A DNA stretch of 64,000 nucleotides from Methylocaldum szegediense (GTDB lineage Bacteria > Pseudomonadota > Gammaproteobacteria > Methylococcales > Methylococcaceae): contig NZ_OX458333.1 of the NCBI RefSeq assembly GCF_949769195.1, positions 2,728,001 to 2,792,000 of the forward strand. Reading direction: 5' to 3'. The position numbers and the translations under genes were made by a program. This document shows, piece by piece, positions 10,373 to 19,668 of this stretch (its first letter is position 1; each line of letters begins with the position of its first letter). Under the pieces are notes generated by a model. The model saw only the letters and a list, made by a program, of their open reading frames with translations, did not search any database and was not told where the DNA came from.

Positions 10373-10942
10373 GTGTCTGCCGTAATTCAGGAATCAAATC
10401 TATACGAGCGCTTGCTGGCGCTGCCGGAAAACCTGGTCGGGGAAATCATTGATGGCGAGCTGTACACCCAACCCCGTCCGGCCGGACCTCATGCTTCAGT
10501 TGTCTCTGTACTTGGGATGGATATCGGATCAGCCTATCATCGCGGCCGGGGAGGTCCAGGCGGTTGGTGGATCATCGACGAGCCGGAAATCCATTTCGTT
10601 CGCGATATCGAAGTCCTGGCCCCCGATATTGCCGGCTGGCGCCGCGAGAGGATGCCGGCCTTACCGAAAGACCATCGCTTTGAAGTGGTTCCGGACTGGG
10701 TATGTGAAGTCCTTTCACCGACAACACAGAAAAAGGACAGGGTGACGAAAACGAAAGCTTACGGTCGCTACGGCGTTGCGTTCTTATGGCTGGTCGACCC
10801 CTTGGCGCGGATTCTGGAAACCTATGCCTTGGCTGACGGGCAGTGGACCATAACAGGCTTGTATCAAGACGAGGACGAAGTATCCGCCGCACCTTTCGAA
10901 TCCATCACGATCCCCCTCAATGATCTGTGGGCCGGTTCGTGA
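10373..10942 (+). CDS. Uma2 family protein (DUF820), intact
   Basis: A 189-residue Uma2/DUF820 protein with a PD-(D/E)XK restriction-endonuclease-like fold. EIIDGELYTQPRP near residue 22 and PDIAGWRRERMP, PDWVCEVLSPTT and KTKAYGRYGV (the acidic/lysine nuclease-like core) are in the expected order. The start is GTG at 10373, with the preceding GGAGATCGCCC region as a possible ribosome site. A degraded relative from a different subgroup lies at 6.6-7.2 kb. The biological role is unknown; some relatives are associated with mobile elements. Confidence 0.85.
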   Translation: MSAVIQESNLYERLLALPENLVGEIIDGELYTQPRPAGPHASVVSVLGMDIGSAYHRGRGGPGGWWIIDEPEIHFVRDIEVLAPDIAGWRRERMPALPKDHRFEVVPDWVCEVLSPTTQKKDRVTKTKAYGRYGVAFLWLVDPLARILETYALADGQWTITGLYQDEDEVSAAPFESITIPLNDLWAGS

Positions 10943-11526
10943 GCTTGCTTTCCGCCGTCAGCACCTTGTCTGCCAGCTTCCGCTTTACTTGACAGAAGAG
11001 TTCTACTGAACCAGTAGGAAACCACTTCGGCGACCAAGCCGTTCCATGGCACATCCCAAGGCTATGCGGATATAGAGCCGCACTTCTGACACTCGAAACC
11101 CAAACCCATCAGAATCGGTGAACGCGACCCGCTAGCATGCCTAATATGGGCAATCGTACGGCCATAATCGCCACCCATGCCGATTAGATGCCCGAGAAAT
11201 CGAAGGGCACCAGGGACCAACATCGGAGGCTCGCCGATCGTATCTTCCTCGACAGCCGCCTTAGGAACACGGAATTAATTCGGCGGCAGCAGCGTTTCCG
11301 GCACATAACAGATGAAACCGCGATATGCCGACCTAGCGCGACAATCGCCCACGTTATGAAACGTATCGCGATACGGCGTCTTTTTGCGAACTAGGCCAAA
11401 AGGCCATGTTTTGCCCAAAAGGTTCAAGCCGAATATCTACCAAGAAGACTTGCTCAAACCGGCCAGGTTAACGCGCGAGCCTATATTCGGGATTAGGAGG
11501 GTGATTCGAGAAGAGAAGGAGGTGAA
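10943..11526. other. Gene-poor stretch upstream of 6S RNA locus
   Basis: About 580 bp with no convincing gene. A 68-codon frame at 11188-11394 has no recognisable motif and an arginine-rich composition typical of chance frames. The stretch lies where a 5-formyltetrahydrofolate cyclo-ligase gene often follows 6S RNA in gammaproteobacteria, but no such coding sequence is visible. Confidence 0.5.
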
Positions 11527-11713
11527 GTATTCCCCGCCTGCGCCGTAAACCGCTTTCGCCCTTGAACCGGTAGGTTCAGGTGGGAGCGCAAAAACGCCGA
11601 ATTAGGCTTTCCGCTCATAGCGGACCTGCGCACATCGTGCGTTCGATAGCTCCCCGGGTTTTGGATTAGGCTCAAGAAGTAACCCAGCTGCTTTCGCACG
11701 CCGCAGGGAATAC
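11527..11713 (-). ncRNA. ssrS: 6S RNA
   Basis: On the minus strand, a ~187-nt segment starting with TATTCCCTGCGGCGTGCG and ending with GCGCAGGCGGGGAATAC. The ends pair to close a long stem (ATTCCC with GGGGAAT). Near the 3' side is CACCTGAACC, a short loop, then GGTTCAAGGGC, the hairpin typical of gammaproteobacterial 6S RNA. The length (about 184 nt in E. coli) and the position immediately downstream of zapA are both as expected. 6S RNA binds sigma70-RNA polymerase by imitating an open promoter and lowers transcription in stationary phase. Ends are approximate. Confidence 0.85.
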
Positions 11714-11773
11714 ATGAGATAAATTTTACTAGGTCGATAAATTGTTGCAATACGTATCAGCAGCGGAACAGAG

Positions 11774-12076
11774 TCAATCGGTGTCCAGGGCTGCGTCCAG
11801 TCTATCGTGCAGCGAAGAAAAACGATCTTGTAACTCTTGCGACAACAATTTGTTCTGTTGTTGAGCCTGCAACAGCTCATGTGCGATGTTCAAGGCCGCC
11901 ATGACGGCGATCCGTTCGGTACCGATGACTCTGCCCGCACTACGTATTTGACGCATTTTATCGTCCAGATAACGGGCTGCGATCAAGAGTTCGTGCTGCT
12001 GGTCCTCAGGGCAGGAAATGGGATACTCCTTGCCCAGGATCTGAACTTTAATTGGCGGATTCATTTCGCTCATCAT
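11774..12076 (-). CDS. zapA: Cell division protein ZapA
   Basis: A 100-residue ZapA that bundles FtsZ filaments at the division ring. The N-terminal beta region reads VQILGKEYPISCPEDQQHEL, followed by AARYLDDKMRQIR. The long C-terminal helix ALNIAHELLQAQQQN forms the coiled-coil tetramer. The longer frame beginning at 12172 overlaps the upstream zapB-like gene; the start ATGATG at 12076/12073 overlaps its stop and fits the family length. Followed downstream by 6S RNA. Confidence 0.92.
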   Translation of the reverse strand: MMSEMNPPIKVQILGKEYPISCPEDQQHELLIAARYLDDKMRQIRSAGRVIGTERIAVMAALNIAHELLQAQQQNKLLSQELQDRFSSLHDRLDAALDTD

Positions 12077-12297
12077 TCGTATCCTAGAGATGTCAGGCGG
12101 GATATCATTGCTTCGACGCGTCTCTTCGCCATCTCGCTTTTTTCGGACAGTTGAACCCGCTCTCGCATCCATTCATCTAGCGTGGACTTCAGCACCTGAT
12201 TTTCGTCGCGCAGTTGCTCATACGCAGCAACCAGTGACTCGATTCTATTTTCTAATCGCATTAGTTCGGCATCCAAATCAAACGGATCGATTATCAT
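12073..12297 (-). CDS. ZapB-like coiled-coil protein (TIGR02449 type)
   Basis: A 74-residue, almost entirely helical protein. MRLENRIESLVAAYEQLRDE followed by a leucine/arginine heptad pattern indicates a coiled coil, as in the small protein encoded just before zapA in many gammaproteobacteria. It is thought to act with ZapA at the division site. The start at 12297 is chosen because the longer frame from 12360 runs into the divergent ygfB promoter region. The stop codon overlaps the zapA start. Confidence 0.8.
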   Translation of the reverse strand: MIIDPFDLDAELMRLENRIESLVAAYEQLRDENQVLKSTLDEWMRERVQLSEKSEMAKRRVEAMISRLTSLGYE

Positions 12298-12402
12298 GAG
12301 TTTGGCGCCTTGGGGTGAGGGGGTCAAATATCGATGTTGGCTTTCGATCCGGCTGTGCAAGATGTTAGCATAAAGAATTCAAGCAGGGTCGACAAGGCTG
12401 GA

Positions 12403-12942
12403 ATGAATAAAGACTTATCGTATCAGAGAGTCCAGGACATCGTCCTGAACAACGACTCCGCGGCCAGCGCAGCAGAGGTGCACGGCGTACTGTCCGGACT
12501 TTTGTGCCTAAACAGTCGGACCGAGTGTAATCAGTGGCTGGAGGTGGTTTTCGGCGAAAACACCGCCGACCTCGATCCGGCGGAACATGCCCTGCTCTCC
12601 GCCCTGTGCGAGACGACTCGGCGGCAATTGGACGATTTCGACTTTTCGTTCGAGTTGCTGCTGCCGGACGATACCTTCTCCCTGGAGGAACGGGCCAATG
12701 CCTTGAGCGAGTGGTGCCAAGGTTTTCTTTACGGTCTCGGTTATCGCTCGGACAGTGCTGAGTGGCCGGGAGAAAGCAGCGAAGTTCTCCATGACCTTCT
12801 AGAAATCTCGCGCCTGAACCCTGATTCCGGCGGAGAATCGGATGAAGTGGCCTATGCGGAGATTACGGAGTATGTTCGCGTCGGCGTACAGTTGATCTGG
12901 ACCGAGTTGCAGCAGCAACAGCATTCCGCACGACTCCATTGA
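12403..12942 (+). CDS. ygfB: UPF0149 family protein YgfB
   Basis: A 179-residue UPF0149/YgfB protein, all-helical and acidic. The family features VHGVLSGLLC near residue 27 and WCQGFLYGLGY near 108 are visible. In Pseudomonas aeruginosa the homologue modulates transcription linked to beta-lactam resistance; the general role is unsettled. Start chosen at ATG 12403 (MNKDLSY) rather than the upstream in-frame codon at 12334. Divergent from zapB-like/zapA and upstream of pepP-ubiH, the standard E. coli order. Confidence 0.9.
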   Translation: MNKDLSYQRVQDIVLNNDSAASAAEVHGVLSGLLCLNSRTECNQWLEVVFGENTADLDPAEHALLSALCETTRRQLDDFDFSFELLLPDDTFSLEERANALSEWCQGFLYGLGYRSDSAEWPGESSEVLHDLLEISRLNPDSGGESDEVAYAEITEYVRVGVQLIWTELQQQQHSARLH

Positions 12943-12952
12943 CGAATTTCCC

Positions 12953-14269
12953 ATGCTTCCGCCGAGCGAATTCAAGCAACGGCGCAAACGGTTAGCGCGC
13001 CTCATAAAGAAGAAAAGCGTTGCATTGATTGCCAGTGCGCCAGCGAGTGTGCGCAATCGCGACGTGGAGTTTCCCTATCGCCAAGACAGTGATTTTTATT
13101 ATCTGACCGGATTCGACGAACCCGATGCAGTGGCGGTAATTGCACCCGGGCGGAAACAAGGGGAATACGTTCTGTTTTGCCGCGAGTTCGATCCGGAAAA
13201 GGCGATATGGACCGGAAAGCATGCCGGGCTTGAGGGCGCGCGCAATGTTTTCGGAGCGGACGAGGCTTTCCCTATCGACGAACTGGACAAGGTTTTGCCC
13301 GAACTTCTGGAAAATCGCGAGCGGGTTTATTTTCCGGTCGGGTACGACCCGAAGCTCGATCGTCAAGTTTTCGCCGCGGTAAACAAAGTACGCGCCAAAG
13401 TCCGCACCGGGGTCCGCGCACCGTTCGAGTTCGTGTCGATTGAGCGTGTACTTCATGAACAACGGCTGATCAAAACGCCTCATGAAGTCCAGTTGATGCA
13501 GAAAGCCGCCGAGGTTTCCGTACTCGCCCATAAACGCGCGATGCGAGCCTGTAAACCCGGAAAGTACGAATACGAGATCGAAGCGGAATTGCTCCACGAA
13601 TTCACCCGCCACGGCATGCGAGCCCCGGCCTACCCTTGTATCGTTGCGGGCGGGCAAAACGCTTGCGTGCTCCACTACACCGAAAACAAAGACGTTTTGA
13701 GGGATGGCGACCTTTTATTAATCGATGCCGGAGCGGAACATGAAAATTACGCTTCCGACATCACCCGAACTTTTCCTATAAACGGAAAGTTCACGGAAAG
13801 CCAGCGCAGCCTTTACGAATTAGTCTTGGAGGCGCAGTTAGAAGCCATAGCGACGATACGCCCTGGCAATCGCTGGAACGATCCGCACGACGCCGCCGTT
13901 CACACCTTGACCAAGGGCTTGGTCAAACTCGGGTTGCTGGAAGGTCGGGTTTCGAAGCTGGTCAAGGACGAAGCCTACAAGAAGTTCTACATGCACCGGA
14001 CCGGCCATTGGCTGGGCATGGACGTGCACGATGTCGGTGAATACCGTGTCGACGGCGAATGGCGCGTATTGGAGCCGGGCATGGTGCTAACAGTGGAACC
14101 CGGCCTTTATGTCGCGCCGGATTGCCACGACGTCGATCCGAAATGGCGCGGCATCGGCATCCGGATCGAAGACGATGTCTTGGTCACCAAAGACGGTTGC
14201 GAGATTCTCACCGCAGGGCTGCCCAAAACGGTCGAGGAAATCGAAGCATTCATGGCGGACTCGAAATGA
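12953..14269 (+). CDS. pepP: Xaa-Pro aminopeptidase PepP
   Basis: A 438-residue dimetal aminopeptidase P that removes an N-terminal residue preceding proline. The N-terminal creatinase-like domain (1-170) carries RQDSDFYYLTGF. The pita-bread domain supplies the metal ligands in LLIDAGAEHENYASDITRTF, HRTGHWLGMDVHD, TVEPGLYV and IRIEDD. The stop overlaps the ubiH start (ATGA), so the two are translationally coupled. Confidence 0.95.
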   Translation: MLPPSEFKQRRKRLARLIKKKSVALIASAPASVRNRDVEFPYRQDSDFYYLTGFDEPDAVAVIAPGRKQGEYVLFCREFDPEKAIWTGKHAGLEGARNVFGADEAFPIDELDKVLPELLENRERVYFPVGYDPKLDRQVFAAVNKVRAKVRTGVRAPFEFVSIERVLHEQRLIKTPHEVQLMQKAAEVSVLAHKRAMRACKPGKYEYEIEAELLHEFTRHGMRAPAYPCIVAGGQNACVLHYTENKDVLRDGDLLLIDAGAEHENYASDITRTFPINGKFTESQRSLYELVLEAQLEAIATIRPGNRWNDPHDAAVHTLTKGLVKLGLLEGRVSKLVKDEAYKKFYMHRTGHWLGMDVHDVGEYRVDGEWRVLEPGMVLTVEPGLYVAPDCHDVDPKWRGIGIRIEDDVLVTKDGCEILTAGLPKTVEEIEAFMADSK

Positions 14270-15456
14270 ACAGCGATTTCGATCTGTTAATCGTGGGCGG
14301 CGGGCTGGTCGGAGGCAGTCTCGCCTTGGCTATGCGGGACATTCCGCTCCGTGTGGGCATTGTCGAAGCGTTGACGGAAGCGGAAAGACAGGCATCGACT
14401 GCCGGTGATCGAGCCCTCGCCTTAGCCCGTGGCACCGTCCAGATTCTCGATCGCCTCGGCATTTGGCAAGACGTTTCGGCCAAAGCCATGCCCATCCGCC
14501 ATATTCACGTGTCCGACCGCGGCCGTTTCGGAAAGACCCGGCTGCACGCCGACGAAAAAGGGGTCGATGCGCTAGGCCATGTTGTCGTCGCGCGAACGCT
14601 TGAGGATCGTATCAGTCAGGAACTGCACAAACTCGACGCGGAGCTGATATGCCCTGCCCGCGTCATCGGCCTCAAAGCCGGTCAGAACGGCGTGTGCGTT
14701 ACCCTCAAAAAAGGCGAGGAGTGCCTCAATTTCACAGCCACCCTGGTGGTTGCCGCCGACGGCGGCAACTCCACGGTGAGGAAGCTGTTAGGCATACAAC
14801 AATCCGTTCGGGACTATGGACAAACGGCGATCGTGACCGAGGTCAGCACACAGGCAGACGTTAATTTCACGGCCTACGAGCGCTTCACGACTGCGGGGCC
14901 CTTGGCTCTGCTGCCCCTGGAACGCAGAAAATGCTCGGTCGTATGGACGATGAAAGACCAAGACGCGGAAGAAGTCTTGAGCGAATCCGACGCGAACTTT
15001 ACCGCCAGCTTGCAATCCGCTTTCGGTCATTGGCTAGGCAAAATTCGGTTGGCCGCGAGACGGCAGGGTTTTCCGCTCAAGCTGGTCCAGGCAGAAAAGA
15101 TGGCAGACGACCGTGTCCTCCTGATCGGCAACGCGATGCATCAGCTTCATCCAGTCGCCGGCCAAGGTTTCAATCTGGGGCTGCGCGATGCGGCATTTCT
15201 AGCCGAACGTCTCTCTACCAAGCTGGCCTTCCGTGAAGATATCGGCGAAAAAGCGTTTCTCGATCGCTACGTCCGAGCCCGCCAGCGAGATCTGGCCAAT
15301 ACGATTCATTTCACCGATGGCTTGATACGAGTGTTCTGCACCGATTTCCCGCCGCTCGCCCTGGCGCGCAATGCCGCCATGATCGCTTTGGATTGCTTCC
15401 CGCCGGCCAAGCGACTGTTGGCCCGTCACGCAATGGGGTATGGCTTCAGGCTTTAA
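14266..15456 (+). CDS. ubiH: 2-octaprenyl-6-methoxyphenol hydroxylase (UbiH-type)
   Basis: A 396-residue FAD aromatic hydroxylase of the UbiH/UbiF/VisC family for ubiquinone synthesis. The dinucleotide motif IVGGGLVGGSLALAM opens the protein. GDRALALARGTVQILDRLG and the C-terminal GNAMHQLHPVAGQGFNLGLRD are family signatures. The gene order ygfB-pepP-ubiH favours UbiH over its paralogues. Start at 14266 overlaps the pepP stop; the longer frame from 14059 is a shadow over pepP. Confidence 0.9.
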   Translation: MNSDFDLLIVGGGLVGGSLALAMRDIPLRVGIVEALTEAERQASTAGDRALALARGTVQILDRLGIWQDVSAKAMPIRHIHVSDRGRFGKTRLHADEKGVDALGHVVVARTLEDRISQELHKLDAELICPARVIGLKAGQNGVCVTLKKGEECLNFTATLVVAADGGNSTVRKLLGIQQSVRDYGQTAIVTEVSTQADVNFTAYERFTTAGPLALLPLERRKCSVVWTMKDQDAEEVLSESDANFTASLQSAFGHWLGKIRLAARRQGFPLKLVQAEKMADDRVLLIGNAMHQLHPVAGQGFNLGLRDAAFLAERLSTKLAFREDIGEKAFLDRYVRARQRDLANTIHFTDGLIRVFCTDFPPLALARNAAMIALDCFPPAKRLLARHAMGYGFRL

Positions 15457-15869
15457 GCGCCTTGATCGCGCGATTCGAATTTCGGAAAAGGGCTATCCAA
15501 AAGCCACTGCTTCTTCTCGACGTCGAAATGCCATTTTTGCTCGTCGGTCAGACTTTTTTCCACCAGCCTATCGTTATCGATGTAGCGAATCTCGACGGTT
15601 TGCAGCACGGTGTTCCCTTCGTCCTGCACTGAGCGGAATACAGATTCGTAACCCGTAACCTTTATGGTTCTCAGCGCCTTGAAATCAGGCGCCGGTTTCA
15701 GTTTGTCGGCCTGAAAACTCCAGGCCTTTTGAAAAGCCCCCCAGCGAATCGCCGAGCCATAGCTGTTCAGCGCCTCTTCCATCTTCATCACCCTCATATC
15801 GTGGGCGCACGCTGAAATCGTCAAACTCAAAACCGCCCCTAGTGTTATAAACCCCTGATTTCGCGCCAT
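15453..15869 (-). CDS. Hypothetical lipoprotein
   Basis: A 138-residue protein with a short signal sequence ending ISAC, so Cys21 would be lipidated. The mature part is mixed alpha/beta (LNSYGSAIRWGAFQKAWSF, then VEIRYIDNDRLVEKSLTDEQ and KWHFDVEKKQWLL). This resembles small lipoproteins of unknown function common in methanotrophs and related gammaproteobacteria, but no named family is recognised with certainty. Start placed at ATG 15869, giving a compact signal peptide. It converges on ubiH, overlapping its stop by 4 bp. Confidence 0.7.
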   Translation of the reverse strand: MARNQGFITLGAVLSLTISACAHDMRVMKMEEALNSYGSAIRWGAFQKAWSFQADKLKPAPDFKALRTIKVTGYESVFRSVQDEGNTVLQTVEIRYIDNDRLVEKSLTDEQKWHFDVEKKQWLLDSPFPKFESRDQGA

Positions 15870-16006
15870 GAAAGCACCCCAAATGAATAAACCCATATTA
15901 AAGTGTGCGGCAGGGTTTGACTTAGGCGTGACACTGCTGCGCTTTTGACATTAAGCATACGGCGAAATTATATAATGTTCGCCCTCAACACCTTAGGAGA
16001 TCGACC

Positions 16007-16453
16007 ATGAAAGTGCTAGCCGGTATTTTTCTGGCATTACTCGCCGTCATTTACTTTCTGCCCGCATTCATGTCGCGGTCCGACGAGATCAACGGGACCT
16101 CGCGGGAAGCAGTTTACAAATCGGCCATTAAAGTCAAACGCTACCTCAACACGGACGAACGCGTTTTGTTCGATACCGCCTTGGGAATTTTAGACAAAAT
16201 CAAGACAGAAGAAGGGCCGGATGCCTTCGTCGAAACCGTGGACGGAAAGAACCCGGAAGAAATCGTCGAAACGGCGAAGCACGAAGTCAATCTCAAGATC
16301 GCGGCTGGCCACCCGGATTTCAAGCAATATAGTTCGTGGGACGACATGATCCAGAAGCTGACCAGCGGTAACGGGAGAAAACCGTCTGTGCGCTCCTATA
16401 CCTCACCCGACTATTCTCCGCGTAATTCGGAACGGCCCGATCGTCCTCAATAA
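16007..16453 (+). CDS. Hypothetical exported or membrane-anchored protein
   Basis: A 148-residue protein with an N-terminal hydrophobic segment (VLAGIFLALLAVIYFLPAF), then a charged alpha-helical domain (about 30-115) and a serine/proline-rich tail. A good ribosome site (TTAGGAGATCGACC) precedes the ATG. The upstream 50 bp are AT-rich and contain TATAATG at about 15970, a likely -10 element, so it probably has its own promoter. No family recognised. Confidence 0.7.
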   Translation: MKVLAGIFLALLAVIYFLPAFMSRSDEINGTSREAVYKSAIKVKRYLNTDERVLFDTALGILDKIKTEEGPDAFVETVDGKNPEEIVETAKHEVNLKIAAGHPDFKQYSSWDDMIQKLTSGNGRKPSVRSYTSPDYSPRNSERPDRPQ

Positions 16454-16501
16454 TCGGCCAAAGAAAAGACATCCTCCTACGGTCTCGCTAGACACGGCTA
16501 G

Positions 16502-17368
16502 TCAATCGGTTGTCTTCTCTTCAACCCATCGGAGCGCCGCTCGGTAAACCGCTTCCCGACGCGCTCCGGTAATTTTTGCAGTCAATGACGCCGCGGTTTT
16601 TACCGAACAATCCTCAAGCAAAATCCGCAATACTCGCTCCTCGTCGGCCGTAAGCCCATCCGTTCTGTCGACAACCGGCGCACCTTCAAGAACCAGAACG
16701 AATTCCCCTTTTCTCATATTTGGATCGCCTTCAAAAAGCGAAAGCGCCTCGCCGACCGACGTATCGATGATGGTTTCGAATACTTTGGTTAGTTCTCGGG
16801 CGATGACTAGGCGCCGGTCAGCCGGAAAAACCGACGCGATATCCGCTAGGCATTCGCCTACGCGATGGCTGGATTCATAGAAGATGAGCGTTCTCGACTC
16901 TTTCCGTAGCGCCTCCAGGGCGGCCTTGCGCGCGGACGATTTTCGCGGCAGAAATCCGTCGAACACGAAATGGTCGGCGGGAAGGCCGGATGCTGAAAGC
17001 GCCGCCACCAGGGCACACGGACCGGGAACCGGAACAACGCGGATGCCCGCGGATCGAGCCCTTCGTACTAGGGGAAATCCGGGATCGCTAATCAGCGGCG
17101 TTCCGGCGTCCGAGATAAGCGCGATGGATTCACCTTTTTGCAAGCGTTCGATCAACCGCGCCGACGCGACATCCTCGTTATGCTCATGAAGCGGCGTAGT
17201 CGGCGTGGAAATCCCGTAATGATCTAATAGCGGCCGGCTGTGTCGGGTGTCTTCACAGGCGATGAGGTCGACTTGCTTCAGAACGTCGACGGCCCGAAAC
17301 GTAATATCCCTTAGATTGCCGATCGGCGTTGCTACTAGGTATAGTACGCCAGATTCTGTTTGCCTCAC
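16502..17368 (-). CDS. rsmI: 16S rRNA 2'-O-methyltransferase RsmI
   Basis: A 288-residue SAM-dependent tetrapyrrole-methylase-fold enzyme that 2'-O-methylates C1402 of 16S rRNA. The start LYLVATPIGNLRDITFRAV, IACEDTRHSRPLLDHYG, ALISDAGTPLISDPGF and VPGPCALVAALSASGLP are the standard signature blocks in order. It is divergent from lpoA, as in E. coli (yraL/yraM). Confidence 0.95.
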   Translation of the reverse strand: MRQTESGVLYLVATPIGNLRDITFRAVDVLKQVDLIACEDTRHSRPLLDHYGISTPTTPLHEHNEDVASARLIERLQKGESIALISDAGTPLISDPGFPLVRRARSAGIRVVPVPGPCALVAALSASGLPADHFVFDGFLPRKSSARKAALEALRKESRTLIFYESSHRVGECLADIASVFPADRRLVIARELTKVFETIIDTSVGEALSLFEGDPNMRKGEFVLVLEGAPVVDRTDGLTADEERVLRILLEDCSVKTAASLTAKITGARREAVYRAALRWVEEKTTD

Positions 17369-17404
17369 TACTAATGCCTCGCATTCCTGAACGGAATCCC
17401 GCGT

Positions 17405-19309
17405 ATGCCTCTATTAATCCGCCTTTGCCTCGTTCTTCTCGTGCTGCTGGCGGCCGCCTGCGCCCGCGACGCCACCAGGCGCGGCGCCGTGGACGCGCGA
17501 GCCGCGCAAGCTGAAAGTCTGCTTCAGAGCGGCGACTATACCGGAGCGGTGAGATTATTTCAGCAGCTTGCAGAAACTTCGAGGGACTCCGATTACTACC
17601 GACTGCGGGCCGCCGATGCGGCGCTCCGGGCTGGCGACGGCAGACTGGCGGAACAGCTAGCCGATACCATTAATCCCCGCCGCTTGGACCCCGTGGACGG
17701 GTACGATTACACCCTTCTGCAAAGCAGGCTCGATCTCAATGTTGGCCGGGCGCGAGAGGCGTTGACCAAGCTCGACAGCCTCCCCCCGGATAGACTGGAA
17801 TCGTCGCAGATGGTGAATTATCACGCACTGCGAGCCTCCGCTTATAACCAACTGGGCAATATGCTCGAAAGCGCTCGGGAGCGGGTCAAGCTGGGCGAGC
17901 TACTTACCCACCCCGACGCCGTCCAGAAGAATAATGAGGCCATTTACGACGCCCTGGCCCGAATTCCCGAAAAAGCACTGACCGCCATGCAGCCTCCCCC
18001 GCCCGATATCCTGGGCGGCTGGATGAATCTGACCCAGATCGTCAAGACTACGCCTCCGGCGCAATTGAATACTGAATTGGCCAAATGGCGGGCCCGCTTT
18101 CCCGGACATCCGGCGGACGGAGCCTTCCTCCAAGGGCTTTTAGGATCAACCCAAGGGCATCGTCCAGACCAAGCTCAGGCGGGAACCTCGCCATCTGCAG
18201 CCGCGCCGAGTTCCACCGGCTTCATCGGTGTGATGCTGCCTTTGTCCGGCCCCTATGGCCCTGCCGGCCAGGCCCTACGCACCGGCATGCTTGCGGCCTA
18301 TTATGCCAATGTCGATCCGGCAAAACTGCCTTTGCGATTCGTTGATACCCGATCGGGCGACATCCTCCAGCTCTATCGGAAATTAACCGACGAAGGTGCA
18401 AGAGCGGTTCTAGGCCCTTTGATCAAGGACAACGTGGCTGCCTTGGCCAAGGCGGGAGACTTGCCTGTTCCGGTTTTAGCTCTCAATCAAATACCCGAGA
18501 TCGGCAACGACCGCCTCTATCAGTTCGGCCTCACACCTGAACACGAGGTCGAGCAGGCTGCCGGAAGCGCCTGGTTCGACGGTCGTCAGAACGCGCTGGT
18601 ACTGGCACCGGCGACTCAATTCGGCCAACGCATGATCAAGCACTTCGTGGCCTATTGGCGTGAGCTCGGGGGAAGCGTTCGAACCATCAAGACCTACCCC
18701 TATCACAGCGAGGATTTCACCGCCTCAGTCAGGGAATTGATTGCCGCGGCTCCCGCCACCCATACCCAGCTTTCGGTACCCGCATTCCCGCCGTTCGAGC
18801 AATCGGGCGGCGATTTCATCTTCCTCATCAGCGACGCCCGGGATGCCCGTCTGATTCTGCCTCAGCTCGCCTTTCACCAAGGCGAACATCTTCCGGTCTA
18901 CTCGACCTCGCACGTTTATGGCGGCAAGGCCGATTCGGAAGCCGATCGAGATTTGAGTGGGCTTATTTTCTGCGATATCCCATGGTTGCTTGATCCGGCT
19001 GAAAGCGGCCCGCTGTCCTACCAGGCGCTGGGCAAGCAGATTCAGCAAACCCCGCCCGACTACGTAAGGCTTATTGCGCTCGGGATCGATGCTTATCGTT
19101 TGCTGCCGGAACTCGAACGATTCACGGCCGAGCCCCATTATCGATACACCGGGGCGACCGGAACGCTCTCGCTGAGTGCGGACAACCGCATTCAACGCCA
19201 ACTTCACTGCGCGCAGTTTGAAGACGGCATTCCACGACCCCGGGGAATCGCACCCTTACTGAGACCGGGCAACGGCTCGAGCAACCTTCCCTGGAGGCAC
19301 TCGGAATGA
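17405..19309 (+). CDS. lpoA: Penicillin-binding protein activator LpoA
   Basis: A 634-residue outer-membrane lipoprotein that activates PBP1A from outside. The signal ends in LLAAAC (Cys19). Residues about 35-220 are helical TPR-like repeats. From about 255 (GFIGVMLPLSGPYGPAGQAL) a periplasmic-binding-protein-like domain of the LppC family follows. Length and two-domain order match. The stop overlaps the yraN start. Confidence 0.92.
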   Translation: MPLLIRLCLVLLVLLAAACARDATRRGAVDARAAQAESLLQSGDYTGAVRLFQQLAETSRDSDYYRLRAADAALRAGDGRLAEQLADTINPRRLDPVDGYDYTLLQSRLDLNVGRAREALTKLDSLPPDRLESSQMVNYHALRASAYNQLGNMLESARERVKLGELLTHPDAVQKNNEAIYDALARIPEKALTAMQPPPPDILGGWMNLTQIVKTTPPAQLNTELAKWRARFPGHPADGAFLQGLLGSTQGHRPDQAQAGTSPSAAAPSSTGFIGVMLPLSGPYGPAGQALRTGMLAAYYANVDPAKLPLRFVDTRSGDILQLYRKLTDEGARAVLGPLIKDNVAALAKAGDLPVPVLALNQIPEIGNDRLYQFGLTPEHEVEQAAGSAWFDGRQNALVLAPATQFGQRMIKHFVAYWRELGGSVRTIKTYPYHSEDFTASVRELIAAAPATHTQLSVPAFPPFEQSGGDFIFLISDARDARLILPQLAFHQGEHLPVYSTSHVYGGKADSEADRDLSGLIFCDIPWLLDPAESGPLSYQALGKQIQQTPPDYVRLIALGIDAYRLLPELERFTAEPHYRYTGATGTLSLSADNRIQRQLHCAQFEDGIPRPRGIAPLLRPGNGSSNLPWRHSE

Positions 19310-19668
19310 AGGCTCTCGGCCAGGACAAGGGACGTATCGCCGAGGACGAAGCGCTGAATTTCTTGCAAATGCAGGGCCTCAGGCTAATCGAGCGCAATTA
19401 TCGCTGCCGATACGGCGAAATCGATCTCATTATGGAAGACGGGCGCGCCATCGTCTTCGTGGAGGTCCGATATCGGAGGAGTAGTCAGTTCGGCGGCGCA
19501 CTGGAAAGCGTGGATAGGCGCAAGCAGGCGAAACTCTTGGCAAGTGCCGTCCATTTCTTACGCGAAAAACGGATGGACCGTCCGGCGCGTTTCGATGTGG
19601 CTGCACTGGCCCCCGCCAACGGTGGGCTTACTGTAAAATGGGTGAAGGACGCTTTTCAGGCGGCTTGA
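19306..19668 (+). CDS. yraN: UPF0102 family protein YraN
   Basis: A 120-residue UPF0102 protein with a Holliday-junction-resolvase-like fold. The core GEIDLIMEDGRAIVFVEVRYR holds the acidic and lysine/arginine positions of a PD-(D/E)XK-type site; the function is still unknown. Starts with ATGA overlap on lpoA, as in the E. coli order lpoA-yraN-diaA. Confidence 0.93.
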   Translation: MKALGQDKGRIAEDEALNFLQMQGLRLIERNYRCRYGEIDLIMEDGRAIVFVEVRYRRSSQFGGALESVDRRKQAKLLASAVHFLREKRMDRPARFDVAALAPANGGLTVKWVKDAFQAA

